Shown piece by piece: positions 7,276 to 14,886 of a DNA stretch of 35,468 nucleotides. Under the pieces are notes generated by a model. That model was not told the origin of the DNA. It searched no databases and saw nothing but the letters and a program-made list of their open reading frames with translations. Made by a program: the position numbers and the translations under genes. Positions within the stretch are counted from its first letter, which is position 1; every line of letters starts with the position of its first letter. This stretch comes from Acidobacteriota bacterium. GTDB lineage: Bacteria; Acidobacteriota; Terriglobia; Terriglobales; Acidobacteriaceae. Where the stretch lies: positions 1 to 35,468 of the forward strand of contig JAEYQK010000028.1 of the NCBI GenBank assembly GCA_023410055.1, given 5' to 3'.

Positions 7276-8613
7276 CGCGGAGTGGGCTTTCGCTTTCAGA
7301 GCCGGTTCCGGCGTTGTCGGTGCCGCTGTGTGCCTGCGCAGGCAGAGTATCAGGATTCCCGCGAGGAACACATTGACCACCAGCCATACGAATCCGTACA
7401 CAAATGAATTGGTGCGAGACGACAGATAACCGATAATCGCTGGCCCCACGAAGCCGCCCAAACCGCCGACGGAATTGATGAAGCCTACGGAAGCAGCCGC
7501 TGCGGATTCACCAAGAAAGCTAGTTGGTAATGCCCAGAAGCTGGGCATGTACGAATGGATACACGCGCCGAAGGCGACCAGGCAGGCGAACTGCAGCCAG
7601 ATGTGCGATCCCGCGGCCATCATCAGAATCAGAAAGGCTCCAGCACCGAAGAGCAAGACCGCACTATGCCAGCGGCGCTCCTGGGTTTTGTCGGAGTGCC
7701 ATCCATTGAGCAGCACGGCCGTCAACGCCACGGCGTAGGCCACGGATGAGAGCAGCGTAACGTTCGTCGTAGAGAGACCGGATGCGCGCTTCAGAATCGT
7801 CGGAAGCCACATGACGAAGCCGTAGAAGCCGGTGCTTCCCATGAAGTAAATCGCGGCCAGCAGCAACACGTCGCGGTTCCGCAGTGCTTGCCATATCGTG
7901 AAATGCTGCAGGGCATTCTTGCGACGCTTCTCTTGCTCGACTTCGGCGGTGATCCAGTCGCATTCCTGTTTCGGCAGCCACGACGCTTGGTGCGGCCAGT
8001 CAGTGAGATAGAAGATGGTGACTACGCCAAAGATGACCGCAGGCACACCTTCAAGGATGAACAGCCAGCGCCATCCAGCGAGTCCGAGCCAATGCACTTT
8101 CAGAATCTGTCCCGCCAATGGGGAGCCGAAAACGTTTGAGAAACTCGTGGCGGTCATGAACAGGGCGACGGCCTTGGCGCGGTCCTGCTGCGTGAACCAA
8201 TGGGTGAGATAGATGATGATGCCGGGATAGAAGCCCGCCTCCGCCGCTCCCAGCAGAAAACGCGTCAGATAGAACTGGTTTGCCGTGTGCACGAAGCCAA
8301 CCAGGACGGTCACGAGTCCCCACGAGATCATGATGCGGGCGATCCACTTGCGCGCGCTCCAGCGTTCGACCAGGATGGCCCCGGGAATCTCAAGCAGGAA
8401 GTAGCCGATGAAGAAGATTCCTGCGCCGAGTCCAAACACGCGATCACTGAATCCCAGATCGCGAGGCATCTCCAACGCGGCATAGGCTACATTGGCGCGG
8501 TCGAGAAACGCGATGATATAGAGAAACCAGACAAATGGAAGCAGGCGGAGCGCTATGCGGCGTCTCGCGCTGTGTATGACTGCCGGGGAGAACTCGTTGG
8601 TGTACTGGTTCAT
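7273..8613 (-). CDS. MFS transporter (anion:cation symporter-like, sugar acid/organic anion uptake)
   Basis: A 446-residue inner-membrane transporter with about 12 predicted hydrophobic helices in two halves of six. The first helix region LRLLPFVWFLYIIAFLDRAN and the following GFFIGY/LEIPG-like segment (IFFIGYFLLEIPGAILVERW) are typical of the ACS family that carries hexuronates, glucarate, tartrate, phthalate and similar anions. The frame could begin at a TTG at 8649, but the ATG at 8613 gives the standard N-terminus. It is transcribed toward the FadR operon, about 300 nt upstream of it, so it likely imports that operon's substrate. Its stop codon TAG falls inside the palindromic repeat at 7226-7275. 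Confidence 0.88.
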   Translation of the reverse strand: MNQYTNEFSPAVIHSARRRIALRLLPFVWFLYIIAFLDRANVAYAALEMPRDLGFSDRVFGLGAGIFFIGYFLLEIPGAILVERWSARKWIARIMISWGLVTVLVGFVHTANQFYLTRFLLGAAEAGFYPGIIIYLTHWFTQQDRAKAVALFMTATSFSNVFGSPLAGQILKVHWLGLAGWRWLFILEGVPAVIFGVVTIFYLTDWPHQASWLPKQECDWITAEVEQEKRRKNALQHFTIWQALRNRDVLLLAAIYFMGSTGFYGFVMWLPTILKRASGLSTTNVTLLSSVAYAVALTAVLLNGWHSDKTQERRWHSAVLLFGAGAFLILMMAAGSHIWLQFACLVAFGACIHSYMPSFWALPTSFLGESAAAASVGFINSVGGLGGFVGPAIIGYLSSRTNSFVYGFVWLVVNVFLAGILILCLRRHTAAPTTPEPALKAKAHSA

Positions 8614-8736
8614 GGATGCACAGACCAGCACCGCCCTCGCGGGACTCAATTCTAGTAGGCGAAGCTGTGGAGAGAGTGTACACCGAACAGCAGAAACGCC
8701 GGCTGGGAAATATGTCCCGATTTGTAGATCCGGTTA

Positions 8737-10101
8737 TTACCAGACGGCAGATTCAACGACTGAAGGCGGACCGGCTACTCCATCTGTGACTTTCGTGCTG
8801 ATGACGAATTCGACGTTGCGGTTCTGCCAGTCTTGCGGCAAATTGGCGAGAGCCGTTTTTAACTCGGGCGAGTTGGTAACGAACTCGGTAGCGGCCTGGG
8901 TACCGCTGGCACCGATGCCGCCGATGATTATGACGGGTTGTCCAGTTTCGGTATTCAACAGTCTGGCGACGATGGCGTAGTCCTGCTGGCGTCTGCTTTC
9001 CAGGCTAGAGGACCTCCACTGGCGTTTGGTTCCGCCGCTCTCCTCGATACCAATTCCGGTACCATCTTCGATGAAGCGATAGGGCAAGCTGGCGCCGATG
9101 AGCATCGTCCACTTATTGTTGAATGCTCCGACAAGCACGGAGGGCGAACTTCTCAGGTCTTCAAACTGATAGCCGTTGCCCACCCGAAGCTGACTATCTT
9201 TATTCATGCGAGAGAAAGCGAGGGACAACTGCACGGCCGAGTACACGTCGCCGGTCGCCACTCCAAATTCTTGCATCTCGTCCAAATCGCCCCAGCGCAG
9301 CGGTTCATCAGGAGGCAAGCTAAACGGTTTTCCCATTTTCTGCCATTCCGTGTGGAACTCGCCCGAGCGTGTCGCACCGTGTTCGATAAGGAATCGGCGA
9401 GATGGATAGTAGGGAACTGCCCTGGCGATGCAAAGAAGGACAGGCTGCCGGGCGCGCGTGATCGGCGCCCAGAAATCCTGAAAGGCGCTGGAGTTGCGAC
9501 GGTGCATCGTCCACCAACCTAGTGGCGTGAGACACAGCACGATCACAATCGCAGATACGACTATTCGCTTCGAATGAGCCCAGGATCGGGCCGAACTCTC
9601 CTGCTCCTTGGGATGTGCAACTTCCTGATCAGCCGAACCGGCGGTTCTTAGTAAAGAATCTCGCGTATGCGATTCAGGCGCGACCGGGTGATTCGGCGCC
9701 TGTTCGTTCGACGAACTTGCCGGCTCTCGAAAAAGGAATTCAGGGCAGTACGTTCCAAGCGGAAGGGAGATTTCCACCGGAAGCTGGCTCGCTTCGGGCT
9801 TCGAGAAGAAACGTTCCAGGCGTTTGCGAACATCTCCGGCTTGCACCCGTACAACGGCATCGTCACCCGTCGAATACTCGGGATCGCGACCGAAGACCGC
9901 AACTCCAATCGTGCGCTCCTTCAGATCGTCCCTGTTGCCTCTCAGAGCTTGTTCGACGACGTAGCGCAGGAAAAGCTGACCGCGGTGGGCACTGGCGAAG
10001 AGTGAGGACCGTAACAAGGCTTCCAGCACGCCCATGACCTGCTGCTGCTGAGCCTCACTCAGCCTGTCTGCCAAGTGCGGGCCGTCTTTATGAGGTCCCA
10101 T
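8737..10101 (-). CDS. Membrane-anchored protein with wHTH-like N-terminal domain
   Basis: A 454-residue protein in three parts. The N-terminal cytoplasmic domain (about 15-125) has the pattern FLRYVVEQAL-LKERTIGVAVFGRDPEY-DAVVRVQAGDVRKRLERFF ending in a PLGTYCPEF strand. This pattern is common in Acidobacteriota, usually attached to TolB/adenylate-cyclase-like or TPR proteins and loosely likened to winged-helix regulators. A single membrane helix follows (about 180-200, VVSAIVIVLCLTPLGWW). The C-terminal 250 residues lie outside and match nothing I know; they include VIIIGGIGASGTQAATEFV near the end. The topology resembles one-component membrane-bound regulators of the CadC/ToxR type, but DNA binding is inference. 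A TATAAT lies only 10 nt before the start. Confidence 0.7.
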   Translation of the reverse strand: MGPHKDGPHLADRLSEAQQQQVMGVLEALLRSSLFASAHRGQLFLRYVVEQALRGNRDDLKERTIGVAVFGRDPEYSTGDDAVVRVQAGDVRKRLERFFSKPEASQLPVEISLPLGTYCPEFLFREPASSSNEQAPNHPVAPESHTRDSLLRTAGSADQEVAHPKEQESSARSWAHSKRIVVSAIVIVLCLTPLGWWTMHRRNSSAFQDFWAPITRARQPVLLCIARAVPYYPSRRFLIEHGATRSGEFHTEWQKMGKPFSLPPDEPLRWGDLDEMQEFGVATGDVYSAVQLSLAFSRMNKDSQLRVGNGYQFEDLRSSPSVLVGAFNNKWTMLIGASLPYRFIEDGTGIGIEESGGTKRQWRSSSLESRRQQDYAIVARLLNTETGQPVIIIGGIGASGTQAATEFVTNSPELKTALANLPQDWQNRNVEFVISTKVTDGVAGPPSVVESAVW

Positions 10102-10111
10102 AATGCCCCAG

Positions 10112-10117
10112 ATTATA
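10112..10117 (-). promoter_or_regulatory. Possible -10 element, near-leaderless start
   Basis: On the minus strand this reads TATAAT, ending 10 nt before the ATG at 10101. If used as a -10 box, the transcript would carry only a few untranslated bases. No convincing -35 is seen and no Shine-Dalgarno precedes the ATG. Confidence 0.35.
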
Positions 10118-10184
10118 GCAGTCGCGCCGGTTGCCTGATCTAGTGGGTTTCAGCATAACTGGAGCAAACAAAAGACTTAGTGCC

Positions 10185-10212
10185 TTCCTAACGGTTAGGA
10201 ACCGTTTCTGAC
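10185..10212. promoter_or_regulatory. Palindrome plus shared upstream motif
   Basis: TTCCTAACGGTTAGGAA (10185-10201) is a perfect inverted repeat with 8-bp arms and a single centre base. Its right arm continues as GTTAGGAACCGTTTCTGAC (10194-10212). This recurs with one mismatch at 12130-12148, upstream of the GH3 gene. It lies between the divergent genes starting at 10101 and 10289, so it may be an operator for either or both. Confidence 0.55.
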
Positions 10213-10288
10213 CTATGCAATGGTGATGTTCGGGCCTGATTCTTGACTGTCCAATGGACCAAAACAGCAAATGTAAAGAGGAACAGTC

Positions 10289-12082
10289 GTGAGCAATTTA
10301 AAGACTGTACTGTTTGTCCTACTCAGCCTGATCGTTCTTGGAAGTTGCATCTGCGCCGCACAGTCGGAGCCAGCGGTTGTCATCGGGCATAAGGATTACG
10401 TTGACTCGAAGATACTTGGGGAAAAGCGCCCGATTATGGTCCAAATGCCGGACGTCCCTCAAGGCAACAAGGTGCCCGTTCTGGTGATGCTCGATGCCGA
10501 ATACTCGTTTCAACAGGCCACCACAATCGCCAAGCACTTGACCTCCGCCGGACGCCTGCCACCAATGGCAATCGTTGGCGTGGTAAATACGAATCGCGGG
10601 CGGGATATGAACCCGGGCTTCGAGGGCAACGAATTGGCGAGTCACGATGCCACGGCGCGATTTCTGAATTTCCTCTGCGATGAACTCCTGCCCTACCTGG
10701 AACAGAAGTATTCCATCTCCGGTTACAGGACGATTTTTGGAGGCTCCCAAGCTGGGCTCTTTCTGACGTATGCATTGGCCAAGCGACCCGAGGCTTTTCA
10801 GGGATACGTAATAGTCAGCCCAGCATCGGGAGACGACCGTTTACAACTCCATGTCGCTCGCGCTCTCTCCAAGCCAGGCTTTGCCCCCCACTTTCTATTC
10901 GTGAGCATGGGGGATGAGGAAGCCGCTATCGCACTTGGAGCGACTCGTCTTGCCAAGACGATTGAAGAAAGTGCACAACCCACGTTGAGTTTCCACTATG
11001 AGTACTTTCCTGGTGAGACACATCTCTCGGGCGGACTGAAAGCCATGTACCGCGGATTGGAATTGCTTGGTGAAGCAGACCCGATAGACCCGAACGGCGC
11101 CGCCAAGTACCTCACCGAAAAGCAGCGGCGCGAGCGCGCGTGGACACGTCGTTTCGGAAACTCCTACATGCCCCCGAACGCCTTAGGCGCTCCGCCGCTT
11201 TCTGCAGCGCGTCCACTTCTTGATTCGCTTGCAGGATCAGGTAAAGCAGAGCTTCCCGGTCTGTGGGCGAGCCTTCGTGGACAATACGCTCCTTACTTCC
11301 GATTCGATCCTCTTGATCTCAAGAACCTGCTGGCCTATCTGGAAGCCAGTGGTCGTAAGGACGACGCCGCAGCCCTTCTCGGATTGCCCGGATTCCCATC
11401 GGAGGTGAAGAAAGACGACGCCCTGAACAATTACGGCTCGGCAATCGACCTGAAGGCCGGACTGGCGGCCCATATCGTGATGGACGGAGGTCTGCGAGAC
11501 CTCGCCGCTCCGGAAGCGCAGTTCAAAGCTCAAGGCGCTGTGCCAACCACCGACCGTCATGGCAAGGAGAACAAAGCATATACCTTCGACGGCAAGGCAA
11601 GCTTCATTAGCGAGACCGGTAACGCTGCCCTGCAGGCGAGCGGGTCGCTGACGGTCAGCACATGGATTCGTCCCCGCGTACCGACTGCCTATGCTGGATG
11701 GATTTCTCAGCCGCGCGGTGCCGGATGGGGTTCGAAGTGGAGATTGGGATTCGGCGCGTCGCCAGACTCCCAGTGGGGGGCCACCATTCTCGTCGCTCGC
11801 TGGACCGATTGCTGGACGAACGGAAACGGTATTCCAGCGAACACATGGGTGCACGTCGTATCCGTATTCGACCAAATGCTCGGGACGTTAAGACTCTATC
11901 AGGACGGAAAATTCGTGAAGGAGTTCTACGGGATTCCCAACTGGGCTGCAAGTGCGGGGCCTTTGCTGATCGGCGTTCAACGAGATGACGGCATCTTCTT
12001 CAACGGCGATGTCGGAGAGATCAGGATCTACAACCGGACGTTGAACGACGCGGAGGTGGCCAGACTTTACCAGGCCGAATAG
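10289..12082 (+). CDS. Secreted alpha/beta hydrolase (esterase) fused to a LamG/concanavalin-like domain
   Basis: A 597-residue exported protein. The GTG start at 10289 is supported by AGAGGA a few bases upstream and opens a signal peptide ending near residue 25. Residues about 28-260 form a Fes-type esterase: nucleophile Ser153 in FGGSQAG (a GxSxA form seen in this family), an acidic cluster GDEE (208-211), and His245 in GETHLSGG. After a linker, residues about 395-597 fold as a LamG-type jelly roll (YTFDGKASFI, LTVSTWIRPR, VHVVSVFD, LRLYQDGKFV, IGEIRIYNRTL-like features). Such domains usually bind carbohydrate. It precedes the GH3 genes, so an accessory esterase for the same polysaccharide is likely; the substrate is not shown. 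Confidence 0.82.
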   Translation: MSNLKTVLFVLLSLIVLGSCICAAQSEPAVVIGHKDYVDSKILGEKRPIMVQMPDVPQGNKVPVLVMLDAEYSFQQATTIAKHLTSAGRLPPMAIVGVVNTNRGRDMNPGFEGNELASHDATARFLNFLCDELLPYLEQKYSISGYRTIFGGSQAGLFLTYALAKRPEAFQGYVIVSPASGDDRLQLHVARALSKPGFAPHFLFVSMGDEEAAIALGATRLAKTIEESAQPTLSFHYEYFPGETHLSGGLKAMYRGLELLGEADPIDPNGAAKYLTEKQRRERAWTRRFGNSYMPPNALGAPPLSAARPLLDSLAGSGKAELPGLWASLRGQYAPYFRFDPLDLKNLLAYLEASGRKDDAAALLGLPGFPSEVKKDDALNNYGSAIDLKAGLAAHIVMDGGLRDLAAPEAQFKAQGAVPTTDRHGKENKAYTFDGKASFISETGNAALQASGSLTVSTWIRPRVPTAYAGWISQPRGAGWGSKWRLGFGASPDSQWGATILVARWTDCWTNGNGIPANTWVHVVSVFDQMLGTLRLYQDGKFVKEFYGIPNWAASAGPLLIGVQRDDGIFFNGDVGEIRIYNRTLNDAEVARLYQAE

Positions 12083-12129
12083 CGACAAGTTCGGACCTTG
12101 GCAAGTAACGGAAGGGAGCCTAATTCAAT

Positions 12130-12148
12130 GTTAGGGACCGTTTCTGAC
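12130..12148 (+). promoter_or_regulatory. Second copy of shared upstream motif
   Basis: GTTAGGGACCGTTTCTGAC differs from the copy at 10194-10212 at one position. It lies 66 nt upstream of the GH3 start, comparable to the 76 nt separating the first copy from its gene. An inverted CTAAC occurs further on at 12171-12175. It is likely a regulatory or promoter element common to both genes. Confidence 0.55.
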
Positions 12149-12214
12149 TGCGAAAAGAAAGCAGAATGGCCTAACATAGCAATGCTGATTCTTAGCCCGA
12201 TGATGAGAGGACAA

Positions 12215-14857
12215 ATGCGTCGCCTAAATCTTTGCCTTCTAGTAATGATGATCGCAGGCGTTACCGCCCAGTTGGTCGCGCAAGCCAATCTGGCCCGCTT
12301 CAAAGATCCCAAGCTGGCGCCGGAAGTGCGTGCCGCAGATCTCGTTTCGCAAATGACGCTAGAAGAAAAGGCGTCGCAGATGGTGAATCAGTCGCGTGCC
12401 ATTCCGCGCCTTGGTGTGCCGGCATACGACTGGTGGAATGAAGCCCTACACGGCGTCGTAACGAACGGCATCACGCAGTTCCCCGAACCGATCGCCCTCG
12501 CCGCGACCTTCAATCCGTCGGTCATTCAGGACATGGCGCACGTCATCGGCATTGAAGGCCGCATCAAGCATGCGCGTGCCGTCCGCGACGGGCACAGCAA
12601 CATGCTCGAAGGCCTGGACTTCTGGGCGCCGAACGTGAACATCTTCCGCGATCCGCGCTGGGGCCGTGGACAAGAAACCTACGGCGAAGATCCTTTCCTT
12701 TCTGGCCGTATGGCCGTGGCATATGTTACCGGCCTCCAGGGAAACGATCCGAAGTACTACATGGCGATCTCCACGCCGAAGCATTATGCGGTGCACAGCG
12801 GACCGGAGCCGTCGCGCCATCGCGACAACTTCAACGTAAGCAAGCACGACCAACTCGATACCTACCTGCCTGCGTTCCGCGCGGCCGTGACCGAAGCGAA
12901 AGCGGGTTCCGTGATGTGCGCTTACAACAGCATCAATGGCGAGCCAGCCTGCGCAAATCGTTTCCTGCTCGAAGACCAGTTGCGCGGAAAGTGGGGATTC
13001 AAAGGCTACGTCGTATCCGACTGCGACGCGGTGATCAACATTTCACGTGACCATCAATACGTGAAGACGCGTGCCGAAGGCTCGGCCGTTGCCGTCCAGC
13101 GCGGCATGGACAACGAATGCAATACCTACCAGAAGCAGAAGGATGACAGCGACTATCACTCCTACATCGACGCCGTTCAGCAAGGCTTCCTGAAAGAAAG
13201 CGAGCTCGATCGCGCTCTGGTTCGCCTGTTCACCGCACGAATCAAGCTCGGCATGTTCGATCCGCCCGAGATGGTCTCGTACAACAAGATTGACGAAAAC
13301 CTTCTTGATAGTCCTGAGCACCGCGCCTTGGCGCGCAAGATTGCCAATCAGACGATGGTGCTGCTCAAGAACGACGGAGTGCTGCCCATCGCAAAAGGCA
13401 AGAAGATTGCCTTAGTCGGCCCGCTGGCTGAGCAGACCAAAGTCTTGTGGGGCAACTACAACGGAAAGCCAAGCCGCACGGTTTCCATCCTGGATGGAAT
13501 GAACGAGGAGTTCGGTAGGCAGAACGTTAGCTTCGCGCCCGGAACCACCTTCCTTGAGCAGCGCACGGAGCCGGTTCCGGCTGAGGCGTTCCGCACTCCG
13601 GAACAAAACGGATTGCGCGTGACCTATCGTTACGCAGTCGAATCCGCGGACAAGAGCACGAGTTTCTCATCTATCGACGCTGGATTTGCCGACGTGGTGA
13701 ATGCCGACGAGTTGCCGGAGCCGAGGGAACAGTCCAAAGGACGGCTGGTTTCAATCAAGTGGAACGGCCGATTGACCGTCCCCGAGACTGGCTACTACAA
13801 CCTTGGCATTGAGTCGCAGGGCACAGGTTCCGTGCGTCTTAACGGCAAAGAAGTGGCAGGCACGCCCGGTTGGGATCCCACGCTGGTACGACTGGGTCGT
13901 ATCTACTTCGAGGCCGGAAAGCCAGAGGAGATTGAAGTTGAATACACGTTGCTCGACAACGGCAAGAAACGCGCCCAACTAATGTGGACCAGGCCGCAAC
14001 CGGAGCGCTTACAGCAGGCGGTCGAAGCTGCGAAGAACGCGGATGTCGTCGTCGCCGTCGTGGGCATCACCAGTCAGCTTGAAGGCGAAGAGATGGCGGT
14101 GGACGAGCCTGGGTTCAAGGGCGGCGACCGCACCACGCTCGATCTCCCCAAGGCGGAGCAGGAGCTTGTCGAAGCATTGGCAAAGACCGGCAAGCCGCTG
14201 GTGTTGGTTCTGACGAACGGAAGCGCGCTGGCCATCAACAAAGAGTCGAAGCTGGCGAACGCGGTACTCGACGCGTTCTATCCGGGCGAAGAAGGCGGAG
14301 CGGCGGTTGCAGAAACGCTTTCGGGAAAGAACAATCCGGCCGGACGCTTGCCGGTCACGTTCTATACCGGAGTCGAACAACTGCCGCCGTTCGAAGACTA
14401 CGCGATGAAAGGTCGTACGTATCGCTACTTCGAAGGCAAGCCGCTGTATCCGTTTGGCTACGGCCTGAGCTACACAACATTCTCTTACAGCAATCTGGTG
14501 CTTCCGAAGAAGGCGACCGCCGCTGGCATGCCCGTCGCCGCGGAAGTGACGGTGACGAATACCGGCAAGGTCGACGGCGATGAAGTGGCGCAGGTCTACC
14601 TCAGTTTCCCCAAGGTGAATGGAGCTCCACTGCGCGCTCTACGCGCCTTCCAGCGCATTCACCTGAAAGCGGGCGAATCGCAGAAGGTGCGCTTCGAGCT
14701 GAAGGATCGCGATCTGAGCATGATCAGCGAAGCCGGCGATCCGATTGTTGCCGAGGGGAACTATTCGGTATCAATCGGTGGCGGTCAGCCGGATACAGGC
14801 GCGCCGACCGTCGCGGGAACGTTTCAAGTGAAAGGGACGAAGACGCTGCCTGAGTAA
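12215..14857 (+). CDS. Secreted GH3 glycosidase (beta-xylosidase/beta-glucosidase type) with PA14 insertion
   Basis: An 880-residue exported GH3 enzyme. Several ATGs lie upstream in frame, but the one at 12215 has GAGAGG five bases before it and begins the signal peptide MRRLNLCLLVMMIAGVTAQ. The N-terminal barrel contains NIFRDPRWGRGQETYGEDP, KHYAVHSGPEP and the catalytic nucleophile Asp269 in VVSDCDAV. The SDCDA form resembles bacterial and plant beta-xylosidases. The C-terminal alpha/beta sandwich is interrupted by a PA14-like domain (about 463-595), and a fibronectin III-like domain closes the protein. It probably releases terminal xylose or glucose from oligosaccharides in the periplasm. 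It is followed 29 nt later by a paralog. Confidence 0.93.
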   Translation: MRRLNLCLLVMMIAGVTAQLVAQANLARFKDPKLAPEVRAADLVSQMTLEEKASQMVNQSRAIPRLGVPAYDWWNEALHGVVTNGITQFPEPIALAATFNPSVIQDMAHVIGIEGRIKHARAVRDGHSNMLEGLDFWAPNVNIFRDPRWGRGQETYGEDPFLSGRMAVAYVTGLQGNDPKYYMAISTPKHYAVHSGPEPSRHRDNFNVSKHDQLDTYLPAFRAAVTEAKAGSVMCAYNSINGEPACANRFLLEDQLRGKWGFKGYVVSDCDAVINISRDHQYVKTRAEGSAVAVQRGMDNECNTYQKQKDDSDYHSYIDAVQQGFLKESELDRALVRLFTARIKLGMFDPPEMVSYNKIDENLLDSPEHRALARKIANQTMVLLKNDGVLPIAKGKKIALVGPLAEQTKVLWGNYNGKPSRTVSILDGMNEEFGRQNVSFAPGTTFLEQRTEPVPAEAFRTPEQNGLRVTYRYAVESADKSTSFSSIDAGFADVVNADELPEPREQSKGRLVSIKWNGRLTVPETGYYNLGIESQGTGSVRLNGKEVAGTPGWDPTLVRLGRIYFEAGKPEEIEVEYTLLDNGKKRAQLMWTRPQPERLQQAVEAAKNADVVVAVVGITSQLEGEEMAVDEPGFKGGDRTTLDLPKAEQELVEALAKTGKPLVLVLTNGSALAINKESKLANAVLDAFYPGEEGGAAVAETLSGKNNPAGRLPVTFYTGVEQLPPFEDYAMKGRTYRYFEGKPLYPFGYGLSYTTFSYSNLVLPKKATAAGMPVAAEVTVTNTGKVDGDEVAQVYLSFPKVNGAPLRALRAFQRIHLKAGESQKVRFELKDRDLSMISEAGDPIVAEGNYSVSIGGGQPDTGAPTVAGTFQVKGTKTLPE

Positions 14858-14886
14858 CGGCAACGATTCTTCAAGGAGATGCTATT

